Assembly: GCF_030547425.1 (NCBI RefSeq)
Contig: NZ_JAUORH010000011.1
Span: 1 to 64,000 of the forward strand
DNA from: Tenacibaculum sp. 1_MG-2023
Lineage (GTDB): Bacteria; Bacteroidota; Bacteroidia; Flavobacteriales; Flavobacteriaceae
Reading direction: 5' to 3'
Length of the DNA: 64,000 nucleotides
The position numbers and the translations under genes are program-made. Below the pieces are notes generated by a model. That model had not been told where the DNA came from, searched no databases, and worked only from the letters and a program-made list of their open reading frames with translations. The first letter of the stretch is position 1, and each line of letters begins with the position of its first letter. Positions 8,335 through 17,139 of this stretch are shown piece by piece.

Positions 8335-9612
8335 ATGGAAATAACTGCTAATAACCCGAATAGAAAATCTTGGTTAACTGTAGCTGAAAACTCAGATTTT
8401 CCTATTCAAAACATACCTTTTGGGGTTTTTCTTACAAAAGATGATATTATAACGATTGGTACAAGAATCGGTGATTACGCGATAGATTTAGGTGCCTTAC
8501 ATCAATTAGGATACTTTGATGGAATTCCGTTAACAGACGATATTTTCTTGCAAGATACCTTAAATGATTTTATTGCTGACGGACGCAAAACTTGGCGTTT
8601 GGTTCGTAATAGAATCGCTGATATTTTTGATGTAAAAAATAGTAAGCTACGAGATAATGCTGAACATAAAGACAAAATAATCTTTAGAATGGATGAAGTT
8701 GAAATGCAACTTCCTGTTTCTGTAGGAGATTACACTGATTTTTATGCAAGTAAAGAACATGCAACTAATGTAGGAAGTTTATTTAGAGATCCTGAAAATG
8801 CTTTATTACCAAACTGGTTACAAATTCCTATTGGTTACCACGGAAGGAGTTCTTCTATTGTACCTTCAGGAACTCCAGTTCGTCGTCCTATTGGGCAACA
8901 ACGTCCTAGTGAGGGAGAAACTACACCTAACTTTGGTCCTTCAAAATTATTAGATTTTGAATTAGAAATGGCATTCATTACTACCGTTGCTAACGATTTA
9001 GGAGACAGAATTCCTATTAAAGAAGCTGAAGAATATATTTTCGGATTAGTCTTATTTAACGACTGGTCTGCTCGTGATATTCAAGCATGGGAATATGTTC
9101 CTTTAGGTCCTTTCTTAGGAAAGAGTTTTGCTTCAACAATTTCACCTTGGATTGTTACTTTAGATGCTTTAGAGCCGTTTAGGGTAGATAACCCAGAACA
9201 AGTATATGAGCCTTTACCTTATTTAAAGAAAGAAGGTAAAGACAGTTACGATATTAATTTACAAATGGCTATTCAACCTGAAGGTAAAGAGGAAACTGTA
9301 GTTTGTAACTCTAACTTTAAATATATGTACTGGACAATGGTACAACAATTAACACATCATACTGTAAACGGGTGTCCTATTAATGCTGGTGATATGATGG
9401 GTAGTGGTACTATTTCCGGACCTACTCAAGACAGTTTTGGTTCTATGTTAGAATTAACTTGGAGAGGTCAAAACCCAATAAAAATGAATGATGGTAGCGA
9501 GCGTAAGTTTATTAATGATAACGATACCGTTATTATGCGTGGTTACTCTAAGAATGAAAAAGTTAGAATTGGTTTTGGTGAATGTTCAGGTAAGGTATTA
9601 CCTGCTAAATAA
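8335..9612 (+). CDS. fahA: Fumarylacetoacetase
   Basis: 425 residues, normal length. The N-terminal SH3-like part (FPIQNIPFGVF) is followed by the FAH catalytic domain: DFYASKEHATNVGSLFRDPENALLPNW, PIGYHGRSSSIVPSGTPVRRP, the metal ligands in LDFELEMAF, and LFNDWSARDIQAWEYVPLGPFLGKSF. It cleaves fumarylacetoacetate to fumarate and acetoacetate, the last step of tyrosine catabolism. Other genes of the homogentisate pathway are not in this window. A well-formed promoter precedes it and a palindromic terminator follows. Confidence 0.96.
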   Translation: MEITANNPNRKSWLTVAENSDFPIQNIPFGVFLTKDDIITIGTRIGDYAIDLGALHQLGYFDGIPLTDDIFLQDTLNDFIADGRKTWRLVRNRIADIFDVKNSKLRDNAEHKDKIIFRMDEVEMQLPVSVGDYTDFYASKEHATNVGSLFRDPENALLPNWLQIPIGYHGRSSSIVPSGTPVRRPIGQQRPSEGETTPNFGPSKLLDFELEMAFITTVANDLGDRIPIKEAEEYIFGLVLFNDWSARDIQAWEYVPLGPFLGKSFASTISPWIVTLDALEPFRVDNPEQVYEPLPYLKKEGKDSYDINLQMAIQPEGKEETVVCNSNFKYMYWTMVQQLTHHTVNGCPINAGDMMGSGTISGPTQDSFGSMLELTWRGQNPIKMNDGSERKFINDNDTVIMRGYSKNEKVRIGFGECSGKVLPAK

Positions 9613-9637
9613 ACACTTTAATCAAATATAATTATAT

Positions 9638-9667
9638 AAAAATCCAGTTCGTACGAACTGGATTTTT
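9638..9667. terminator. Bidirectional terminator (perfect palindrome)
   Basis: AAAAATCCAGTTC-GTAC-GAACTGGATTTTT, T-runs on both strands, between convergent fahA and the helicase gene. Confidence 0.85.
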
Positions 9668-9682
9668 ATTTTATATCAATTT

Positions 9683-11239
9683 CTACTCTTCTTCTGGTGG
9701 TGGGTGACCGTGAATTTGTTCATACACTTCATCAAAATTACTTCGTAAATAACTGTTTAATTTTTTACGATAATCATCTTGCAACCAGTCAATAAAATTA
9801 TGTGTGCTTTTTGATATACATTTTGAATATCTAAAAATTCTATCATCAATATCGCCTCCTAATTTTTTAGCTAAAATAAGCGCATCAAAAACATCTTCAC
9901 TATTTTCAACACACATTTTAGCATGATGTTCTATTGATTTTTCTAATACTCTTTTTGATGATTCCCCTCCTTGTATAGTATCTCTATATACTTTTTTAAC
10001 ATCAAAGTACAAGTCTTTAGAATTTGCAAACTCAGCTTTTACATCCGCTGGTAATTCATATTTAAAGTCATTTTCTATTTCTTCATCAGATAATAAGTTA
10101 TCTAAATAGAAGTTTGGAGCTCTAAACATTTTTTGCCAATCTAAATCAGCACCCCAAGGTCCAAAACGATGGAAGTTATTACCTAAATCAATTACATTAA
10201 ATTCTGACTTCCCTGGTAAAATACGAGAACCACGACCAATCATCTGATAATACAGTGTTAAAGATTTCGTAGCTCTATTTAATATAATAGACCCTACTGT
10301 TGGTTCATCAAATCCAGTTGTTAAAATACTAACCGAAGTAATAATTGCATTGGGTGTTTTATGAAACCACTTTAAAATAAAATCACGTTCTTTTTTTGTA
10401 TTCGTGTTATCTAAATGAGCTATTGGATATCCTGCTCTTTTAAAAGTATCATACACATGTAATGATGTATTAATACCATTATTAAAAATTAAAGTTTTAG
10501 TTCCTTTTGCTCGTTCTTCATAAGCTTGTAAAAGCTTAGAAAGCATATCGGTATTCGTATATAAATCTTCTGATGATTTTACTGTATAATCTCCATTTGC
10601 TCCTACTTCTAATGAAGTTAACCCTACATTGTAAGAGTAAATATTTGCTTTCGCTAAGTATTCATTTTGAATTAAGGCTCCAATACTTTCCCCGTCAATA
10701 AGTTCGTCATAATTATCCTTCATAGGAAGCTTAATATTTGAACTTAAAGGAGTTGCTGTTACCCCTAGTATAAAAGATCTATCAAAAAACTTAAATAGTT
10801 TAGTAAATGAGTTATAGTGAGCCTCATCAATAATTACTAAACCAACATCTGAAATATCTAACATATCGTCATTTAAACGATTGTTTAGGGTTTCAACCAT
10901 AGCCACAAAGCAATCAAACTCATCTTGGTCCTCTAAACTTGCTTTGCTATCAATAATTTTATTAACTACACCAAATTCTTTAAGCATTTTCGCGGTCTGT
11001 TTGCACAGTTCTATTCGGTGCGTCATTATCAATACTTTCTTTTGATAATGCTTTAAGTATTGACGTGTAATTTCAGAGAAAATAACTGTTTTTCCTCCTC
11101 CAGTAGGTAGTTGATAAAGTAAATGGTAATTTTCGGGGGCATTCTCAAAACTTTTGAAAATTTTGTACAATGCTTCTTTTTGATAATCGTATAAATTTTT
11201 TCCTTTCTTTGGTTGTGAAGTTGCTGTTTCGTTACTCAA
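9683..11239 (-). CDS. DEAD/DEAH-box superfamily II helicase (SSL2/UvrB-like)
   Basis: 518 residues. Walker A lies in LLYQLPTGGGKTVIF, motif II is DEAH (VGLVIIDEAHYNSF), motif III appears as GVTATPL, and the C-terminal RecA domain has SILTTGFDEPTVGSII and MIGRGSR (motif VI). The C-terminal 130 residues are helical and unassigned. The frame begins at a TTG; no ATG occurs before the P-loop, and a TATTTTTG -7 box (minus, 11262-11269) lies upstream, so TTG is probably genuine. Related proteins are common in Bacteroidota; the exact role (repair or restriction-type translocase) is unknown. No nuclease or methylase is adjacent. Confidence 0.85.
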   Translation of the reverse strand: MSNETATSQPKKGKNLYDYQKEALYKIFKSFENAPENYHLLYQLPTGGGKTVIFSEITRQYLKHYQKKVLIMTHRIELCKQTAKMLKEFGVVNKIIDSKASLEDQDEFDCFVAMVETLNNRLNDDMLDISDVGLVIIDEAHYNSFTKLFKFFDRSFILGVTATPLSSNIKLPMKDNYDELIDGESIGALIQNEYLAKANIYSYNVGLTSLEVGANGDYTVKSSEDLYTNTDMLSKLLQAYEERAKGTKTLIFNNGINTSLHVYDTFKRAGYPIAHLDNTNTKKERDFILKWFHKTPNAIITSVSILTTGFDEPTVGSIILNRATKSLTLYYQMIGRGSRILPGKSEFNVIDLGNNFHRFGPWGADLDWQKMFRAPNFYLDNLLSDEEIENDFKYELPADVKAEFANSKDLYFDVKKVYRDTIQGGESSKRVLEKSIEHHAKMCVENSEDVFDALILAKKLGGDIDDRIFRYSKCISKSTHNFIDWLQDDYRKKLNSYLRSNFDEVYEQIHGHPPPEEE

Positions 11240-11309
11240 ATCTCTATAATTTTGAAATATGCAAAAATACGAGGTATTTAAGGAAATCCCATTAAAAATG
11301 GCATCTTTT

Positions 11310-11702
11310 TTAGATTTTTTTCAAATTAATACGAGCAATATTATAATGAGAAGCATGTGAAACCACTTCTCCATTTTTAACTACCAACAACTGAGGAGAT
11401 TGATGTAAAACCTGAAAAGTATACCCTATTTCATTAGAAATCCCCCTATAACTAAGCAAGTCAAGATAATACACTTTAAAGTCTTTTAGCTCTTCATCAA
11501 AACTGTTTACAAAACGTTTAATTACCATACTGCTAATACCACATCTTGTTGAATGTTTAAAAATAGCTACGGGCTCTTTTTTTGATAATTCTTTTATCTC
11601 TTTTATTTGCTCTAATGAAGTTAATGGAATCCAATTAATAAACGATTTATCTTCTCCTCTATTTATCTCTTTTCTTCCAAAAACAGTACTTAATACTCCC
11701 AT
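11310..11702 (-). CDS. ytxJ: Bacillithiol system redox-active protein YtxJ
   Basis: 130 residues with a thioredoxin-like fold. The active-site region IFKHSTRCGISSMVIKRF matches the YtxJ/monothiol bacilliredoxin pattern, with a single cysteine in the RCxIS context. Members are predicted to remove bacillithiol from S-bacillithiolated proteins. Bacillithiol synthesis genes are not in the window. Divergent from clpB; the shared 155-bp gap shows only an imperfect -7 box (TGAATTTG, 11823-11830) on the clpB side. Confidence 0.9.
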   Translation of the reverse strand: MGVLSTVFGRKEINRGEDKSFINWIPLTSLEQIKEIKELSKKEPVAIFKHSTRCGISSMVIKRFVNSFDEELKDFKVYYLDLLSYRGISNEIGYTFQVLHQSPQLLVVKNGEVVSHASHYNIARINLKKI

Positions 11703-11857
11703 AAAATCCTTATTTTAGTAACATATTTTACTCTTAGTTATTACAACAACAGTCAAAAAGTCATGAAAAATTCATTTTTAAAGACAAAATGTCTTTTTTC
11801 TCTTTAAAAAATCAATTGGTATTGAATTTGACTTTTATTGAGAAAAATAAAAACGAT

Positions 11858-14461
11858 ATGAATTTTAACAATTATACAATAAAATCACAAGAAGCCATAC
11901 AGCAAGCGCAACAATTAGCGCAAAGCTATGGCAACAACCTTATAGAAAATGAACACATTTTCAAAGCCTTACTTTTAGTCGATGAAAATGTGCTTCCTTT
12001 CATACTAAAGAAGTTAAACATTAATATTGATGTTGTACAACAGGTATTAGATAAACAATTAGAAAGTTTTTCTAAAGTTACTGGTGCTGATTTAATGCTT
12101 TCTCGAGAAGCTAACAAAACATTAAATGAGGCTTCCATCGTTGCTAAAAAAATGAACGATGAATACGTTTCTATTGAACATTTAATTTTAGCTATTTTTA
12201 AATCTAAAAGTCAAATAGCACAAGTATTAAAAGATCAAGGTGTTACTGAGAAAAGTTTAAAAGCAGCTATTGAGGAGTTACGTAAGGGAAACCGTGTTAC
12301 CTCCCAAAGTGCTGAAGATACTTATAACTCTTTGAATAAATATGCTAAAAACTTAAATCAATTAGCACAAGACGGAAAATTAGATCCCGTAATTGGTCGT
12401 GATGAAGAGATTAGACGTTTATTACAAATTTTATCGCGTAGAACAAAAAACAACCCTATTTTAGTTGGTGAGCCTGGTACTGGAAAAACAGCTATTGCAG
12501 AAGGGTTGGCACACCGAATTATTCGTGGTGATGTTCCTGAAAACCTGAAAGAAAAGCAAATTTTCTCTTTAGATATGGGGGCGCTAATTGCTGGAGCCAA
12601 ATATAAAGGTGAGTTCGAAGAACGTTTAAAATCTGTAGTAAAAGAAGTTACAAAGTCTGAAGGAGACATCGTACTATTCATTGACGAAATTCATACTTTA
12701 GTAGGCGCTGGAGGAGGTCAAGGAGCTATGGATGCTGCTAATATTTTAAAACCAGCTTTAGCTCGTGGTGAATTGAGAGCTATTGGTGCAACGACACTAG
12801 ATGAATATCAAAAATATTTTGAAAAAGATAAAGCTTTAGAGCGTCGTTTTCAAAAAGTAATGGTAAACGAACCTGATACAGAAAGCGCTATTTCTATTTT
12901 ACGTGGTATTAAAGATAAATATGAAACACACCACAAAGTTCGTATAAAAGACGAAGCTATTATAGGGGCTGTAGAATTATCACAACGTTATATCACCAAT
13001 CGATTTTTACCAGATAAGGCTATTGATTTAATGGACGAAGCAGCTTCTAAATTACGTATGGAAATCAATTCTAAACCAGAAGAATTAGATGTGTTAGATC
13101 GTAAAATCATGCAGTTAGAAATTGAAATTGAAGCGATTAAGCGTGAAAATGATGAAACTAAGTTAAAATCTTTAAATGCCGATTTAGCCAATTTAAAGGA
13201 AGAACGTAATGAAATCAATGCCAAATGGCAATCAGAAAAAAGCATTGTAGATACCGTTCAGAGTTTAAAAACTGATATTGAAAACTATAAACTTGAAGCT
13301 GAAAAAGCAGAACGTAATGGTGATTATGGTAAAGTAGCCGAGTTACGTTATGGTAAAATAAAAGATGCACAAGAAGAACTTGATAAACAACAAGAAATCT
13401 TAGCGAATCAAAGTGAGAATGCATTAATTAAAGAGGAAGTTACTTATGATGACATTGCTGAAGTTGTAGCTAAATGGACGGGAGTTCCTGTAACTAAAAT
13501 GTTACAATCAGAGCGTGAAAAGTTATTAAAATTAGAAGATGAATTACATAACCGTGTAGTTGGTCAAGAAGAAGCTATTGAAGCAGTTTCTGATGCGGTA
13601 CGTCGTTCTAGATCAGGATTACAGAACCCAAATAAACCTATTGGTTCGTTCTTGTTCTTAGGAACAACTGGAGTCGGTAAAACAGAATTAGCGAAAGCTT
13701 TAGCTGAATATTTATTTGACGATGAAAACGCCATGACCCGTATTGATATGAGTGAATATCAAGAGCGTCATTCTGTAAGCAGGTTGGTTGGAGCACCTCC
13801 GGGATACGTAGGTTATGATGAAGGTGGGCAATTAACAGAAGCTGTTCGTAGAAAACCTTATTCTGTTGTGTTGTTAGATGAAATTGAAAAAGCGCATCCT
13901 GACACCTTTAACGTCTTACTACAAGTATTAGATGAAGGTAGGTTAACTGATAATAAGGGTCGTGTTGCTGATTTTAAAAACACCATTATTATTATGACCT
14001 CTAATATGGGAAGTCATATTATTCAAGAAAAATTTGATACTATGAAAGGTGATATTCATACAACTATGGATTTAGCAAAAACAGAAGTTTTAGGACTGTT
14101 AAAACAATCGGTAAGACCTGAGTTTTTAAATAGAATTGATGATATTATTTTATTTACTCCGCTATCTCAAGATAATATTAAAGAAATTGTAAAACTACAA
14201 TTGAATAGCGTTAAAAAAATGATAGCGAAACAAAACATAATTTTTGATGCTACTGATGAAGCTATTGCTTATTTAGCTATAAAGGGATATCAACCAGAGT
14301 TTGGTGCACGTCCTGTAAAGCGAGTGATTCAAAAAGAGGTTTTAAATCAATTATCTAAAGAAATTTTATCAGGACAAGTAACTACTGATAGTATTATTTT
14401 ACTAGACGCTTTTGATAATGAATTGGTATTTAGAAATCAATCTGATTTAATAGAAAGTTAA
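11858..14461 (+). CDS. clpB: ATP-dependent chaperone ClpB
   Basis: 867 residues from the ATG at 11858 (MNFNNYTIKSQEAIQQAQQLA is the usual ClpB N-terminus; an upstream ATG at 11789 adds 23 atypical residues). Order: Clp_N repeats, AAA1 with P-loop GEPGTGKTA, a coiled-coil middle domain (about 405-520), AAA2 with P-loop GTTGVGKTE, and the ClpB D2-small domain. No ClpP-binding IGF/IGL loop, as expected for a disaggregase. With DnaK/DnaJ it resolubilises aggregates. A CIRCE-like element was not seen upstream. Confidence 0.97.
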   Translation: MNFNNYTIKSQEAIQQAQQLAQSYGNNLIENEHIFKALLLVDENVLPFILKKLNINIDVVQQVLDKQLESFSKVTGADLMLSREANKTLNEASIVAKKMNDEYVSIEHLILAIFKSKSQIAQVLKDQGVTEKSLKAAIEELRKGNRVTSQSAEDTYNSLNKYAKNLNQLAQDGKLDPVIGRDEEIRRLLQILSRRTKNNPILVGEPGTGKTAIAEGLAHRIIRGDVPENLKEKQIFSLDMGALIAGAKYKGEFEERLKSVVKEVTKSEGDIVLFIDEIHTLVGAGGGQGAMDAANILKPALARGELRAIGATTLDEYQKYFEKDKALERRFQKVMVNEPDTESAISILRGIKDKYETHHKVRIKDEAIIGAVELSQRYITNRFLPDKAIDLMDEAASKLRMEINSKPEELDVLDRKIMQLEIEIEAIKRENDETKLKSLNADLANLKEERNEINAKWQSEKSIVDTVQSLKTDIENYKLEAEKAERNGDYGKVAELRYGKIKDAQEELDKQQEILANQSENALIKEEVTYDDIAEVVAKWTGVPVTKMLQSEREKLLKLEDELHNRVVGQEEAIEAVSDAVRRSRSGLQNPNKPIGSFLFLGTTGVGKTELAKALAEYLFDDENAMTRIDMSEYQERHSVSRLVGAPPGYVGYDEGGQLTEAVRRKPYSVVLLDEIEKAHPDTFNVLLQVLDEGRLTDNKGRVADFKNTIIIMTSNMGSHIIQEKFDTMKGDIHTTMDLAKTEVLGLLKQSVRPEFLNRIDDIILFTPLSQDNIKEIVKLQLNSVKKMIAKQNIIFDATDEAIAYLAIKGYQPEFGARPVKRVIQKEVLNQLSKEILSGQVTTDSIILLDAFDNELVFRNQSDLIES

Positions 14462-14490
14462 CTATTTATTTTATAGTTAGTTTATAGAGA

Positions 14491-14517
14491 GCGGTGTTTA
14501 AAAAAGCATCGCTTTTT
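14491..14517 (+). terminator. Terminator after clpB
   Basis: GCGGTG / CATCGC stem (one G-T pair) around an A-rich loop, followed by TTTTTATTTTTT. Confidence 0.7.
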
Positions 14518-14557
14518 ATTTTTTAACTATATTGGCTCTTCAAAACAATTACTTATC

Positions 14558-15070
14558 GTGAAAAAATATCTTTTAGGTTGTATTCTTGCTTTTAGTACAT
14601 TAATTTCTTGCTCTCAAAAAGAAGTTAATACTACTTATTACTTAATTCGTCATGCTGAAAAGGACAGAACAGATCAAAAAAATAAAAATCCGAACTTAAA
14701 CGATATTGGACAACAGCGAGCTGAAAAATGGAAAAAATATTTTGAAGACATTCATTTAGATGCTATATATTCTACCAATTATAATAGAACAATACAAACT
14801 GCGACACCTGTAGCAAAAAGTAAAAAATTAGAAATTACCATTTATGATCCAAATAAGGTCTACGATGATAATTTTAAGAAAAACACAAAAGGAAAATCTG
14901 TTTTAATAGTTGGTCATAGTAACACTACTCCTTCTTTTGCTAACAAAATTTTAAATATAAAAAAATACGAGCAAATGGATGAAAATGATAACTCTAGTGT
15001 ATTTGTTATTTCGGTTAAAATATCTTCTGATAAGAAAGAAGTATCCTCTAAAAGGTTAACAATTGATTAG
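14558..15070 (+). CDS. SixA-like histidine phosphatase, lipoprotein
   Basis: 170 residues from a GTG start. A lipoprotein signal (LLGCILAFSTLISC, Cys19) precedes a histidine-phosphatase domain: the catalytic RHA in YYLIRHAEKD and the second histidine in VLIVGHSNTTP. The usual cytoplasmic SixA acts on ArcB phospho-histidine; a lipidated envelope version must act on another, unknown phosphoester. The 3' end overlaps the convergent DUF6503-like gene by 4 bp. Confidence 0.85.
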   Translation: MKKYLLGCILAFSTLISCSQKEVNTTYYLIRHAEKDRTDQKNKNPNLNDIGQQRAEKWKKYFEDIHLDAIYSTNYNRTIQTATPVAKSKKLEITIYDPNKVYDDNFKKNTKGKSVLIVGHSNTTPSFANKILNIKKYEQMDENDNSSVFVISVKISSDKKEVSSKRLTID

Positions 15071-15789
15071 TTTAATTTAATATCATTTAAAACAATTTCA
15101 GAAAGTTTTTTCAGCTTACCTTCTTCATATAATTTATCAATAGTGTAAAAGTCAATATCCTTATTTAAAGGCTTATAATTGTTATAGTCTACAAAACGGA
15201 TACCGTTTACTATTTTTTCCTCTTTTACATCCCTAAAACGTACTCCTCCTCCATTTGTATGATATTTATACGCTAAATATTCTACCTGAAAACTATCTTT
15301 TGCAAACCAATATATAAACACATCATCAAAATCTTCTCCTCCGCCCTCTTCTGCAAAAGTGACTCTAATTTTATAATACTCCTTTCCTTTTATCATAACA
15401 GGCTCTAGTAACTTTTTTTGAACTGCTTTATCATTTAACCCAAAAGGTAAGACTGAAAAATAATGAACCGAATTCACAGAGTTGCTATAGCGATTTTTAT
15501 CTTTTTCTGTTAGTTCAACTAAGCTATCATTTACAAAGCGTCTGAAATTCTCATTCGATAACACATCTTTTATTATTACTGAGTCATTTTTTATAGTTCT
15601 AACTAATTTAAAAGTACCATTATTTCTAGTCGCTTTGTAATGATTTTTTCTAAAGTTAAAGGAAATTGTAGCGTTTCCTATTTCATTTAATTTAGAATAC
15701 TCTATTGACTTATCTATTATTTGTTGGGCTGTAAATTTTGGCTTACATGAAACAATTAATAAAAGTAGTGAAATGTATAAATATCGCAT
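15067..15789 (-). CDS. DUF6503-like lipoprotein
   Basis: 240 residues with a type II signal (MRYLYISLLLLIVSC, Cys15). The body is beta-rich: ATISFNFRKNHYKATRNNGTFKLVR, then EYYKIRVTFAEEGGGEDFDDVFIYWF and RFVDYNNYKP. This resembles the flavobacterial DUF6503 family, possibly related to LolA/LolB-like lipid-binding folds, but no function is established. A TAAATTTG -7 box lies at 15824-15831 on the minus strand. Family assignment is by pattern recognition only. Confidence 0.7.
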   Translation of the reverse strand: MRYLYISLLLLIVSCKPKFTAQQIIDKSIEYSKLNEIGNATISFNFRKNHYKATRNNGTFKLVRTIKNDSVIIKDVLSNENFRRFVNDSLVELTEKDKNRYSNSVNSVHYFSVLPFGLNDKAVQKKLLEPVMIKGKEYYKIRVTFAEEGGGEDFDDVFIYWFAKDSFQVEYLAYKYHTNGGGVRFRDVKEEKIVNGIRFVDYNNYKPLNKDIDFYTIDKLYEEGKLKKLSEIVLNDIKLN

Positions 15790-15823
15790 AAAATTTTGTT
15801 TGTTTTGGTCGTTAAATCGTAAA

Positions 15824-15831
15824 CAAATTTA
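15824..15831 (-). promoter_or_regulatory. -7 box (TAAATTTG) of the DUF6503-like gene
   Basis: Exact TANNTTTG match on the minus strand, 34 nt before the ATG. No clear TTG partner at -33. Confidence 0.4.
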
Positions 15832-15866
15832 CAAGTATTCATTAATTTTACTTGTTAAGTTTAACA

Positions 15867-15897
15867 TAAAAAATAGAGCTACAATTACGTAGCTCTA
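15867..15897 (-). terminator. Terminator of the OmpW-like gene
   Basis: On the minus strand TAGAGCTAC-GTAATT-GTAGCTCTA is followed by TTTTTT, 26 bp past the stop. Confidence 0.85.
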
Positions 15898-15922
15898 TAC
15901 AAGGGGATTAAAACTTATTGGT

Positions 15923-16558
15923 TTAAAACCTCATACCTACTCCAAAACCAATTAGTAACGGGTTAATATCTACTTCAGCTGGTACTGTTGCTACACCTGC
16001 ATTTACAGAAACATTAGTACTTAATCCAATATACTTAGCATCTACGTTTAAAAACCAAGTATCGTCTAAATCATAATCGAAACCTAATTGAAGTGCATAT
16101 CCAAAGCCATTTTCATAGTCTACATCAACCACTGCTCCTGGATCAAAATTATAAAAAATAGTATAATTTACACCAGCTCCTACGTAAGGTTTAAAATCAC
16201 TTATATTAAAATGATATTGCAACGTTAATGTTGGAGGTAACAACCAAACATCACCTAAATTAACATTTCCTAAGGTCGTATTTACAGCTTTTACATCATG
16301 GTTAGTCGTTCCTAAAATTAATTCAGCTGCTATATTTTCTGTAAAATAGTATGTAAAATCAAGCTCAGGAATAAAGTTTTTACCTATTTCAACATCACCA
16401 CCAATAGTACCAATTGTTGCTGATTCATTAGGTAAAACAGTTACCCATCTAAAACGCGCTTGCCATTTTTTAAAATCATTTTTTTTAGAAGTCTCTTGTG
16501 CATTTACATTACTAAAAAACAAGGTTCCTAATACAATACTTAATATAATTTTTTTCAT
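15923..16558 (-). CDS. OmpW-family outer membrane beta-barrel protein
   Basis: 211 residues with a cleavable signal peptide (LGTLFFSNVNAQ|E). The mature part begins with KKWQARFRWVTVLPNES and shows OmpW landmarks: FIPELDFTYYFTENIAAELILGTTNHDV, LPPTLTLQYHF, KPYVGAGVNYTIF and a terminal aromatic (GVGMRF) typical of BAM substrates. OmpW proteins are eight-stranded barrels that may carry small hydrophobic molecules. It is preceded by a TAATTTTG -7 box (16581-16588, minus) and followed by a strong terminator, so probably monocistronic. Confidence 0.9.
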   Translation of the reverse strand: MKKIILSIVLGTLFFSNVNAQETSKKNDFKKWQARFRWVTVLPNESATIGTIGGDVEIGKNFIPELDFTYYFTENIAAELILGTTNHDVKAVNTTLGNVNLGDVWLLPPTLTLQYHFNISDFKPYVGAGVNYTIFYNFDPGAVVDVDYENGFGYALQLGFDYDLDDTWFLNVDAKYIGLSTNVSVNAGVATVPAEVDINPLLIGFGVGMRF

Positions 16559-16580
16559 GATTATAAATTTAATTTTTGAG

Positions 16581-16588
16581 CAAAATTA
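16581..16588 (-). promoter_or_regulatory. -7 box (TAATTTTG) of the OmpW-like gene
   Basis: Exact TANNTTTG match on the minus strand, 22 nt upstream of the ATG. The -33 TTG is not clear. Confidence 0.45.
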
Positions 16589-16680
16589 CACTCCACTCTT
16601 CCCTAAAAACATGACTTTAATCATAGCCTAATAATTTTATTTAACAACTTAAAATTATAGTTATATTTGTGTTCTATTTT

Positions 16681-17139
16681 ATGCAAAAAAAGATTAACAT
16701 ACAGAATAAAAAGGCTCGTTTTGAATACGAGATACTTGATAGATACACAGCAGGAATTCAACTTACTGGTACTGAAATAAAATCAATACGACAAAGCAAA
16801 GCTCGAATTACTGAAAGTTTTTGTGAGTTTAATGATAAAGGAGAACTTTTTGTAGTGAACATGTACATTGAGGAATATGCCTTTGGACACCATTACAACC
16901 ATAACCCTAAAAGTGAGCGCCGTTTATTGCTAAATAAACGTGAATTAAAAAAACTTGAAAGAGAAGTTGAAGCTAAAGGTAGTACAATTGTTCCTTTGCG
17001 TTTATTTATTAATGAAAATGGTTGGGCTAAATTAGATCTTGCTCTTGCGAAAGGAAAGAAAACTCACGATAAGAGACAAAATATTAAAGACCGTGATAAT
17101 AAACGTGATTTAGCCAGAATTAAAAAGACTTATAATTAA
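16681..17139 (+). CDS. smpB: SsrA-binding protein SmpB
   Basis: 152 residues from ATG 16681 (MQKKINIQNKKARFEYEI); a GTG four codons upstream is possible but lies directly on the TATATTTG -7 box (16662-16669). Core motifs YTAGIQLTGTEIKSIRQ, SFCEFNDKGELFVVNMYIEEY and the basic tail GKKTHDKRQNIKDRDNKRDLAR are complete. SmpB brings tmRNA to stalled ribosomes; the tmRNA gene is not in the window. The stop overlaps the next gene's ATG by one base, so translation is probably coupled. Confidence 0.95.
   Translation: MQKKINIQNKKARFEYEILDRYTAGIQLTGTEIKSIRQSKARITESFCEFNDKGELFVVNMYIEEYAFGHHYNHNPKSERRLLLNKRELKKLEREVEAKGSTIVPLRLFINENGWAKLDLALAKGKKTHDKRQNIKDRDNKRDLARIKKTYN

Noticed and set aside
12358..13424. 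Several minus-strand frames inside clpB
   Set aside because: They lie antisense to a highly conserved gene and have no family-like sequence or start context.
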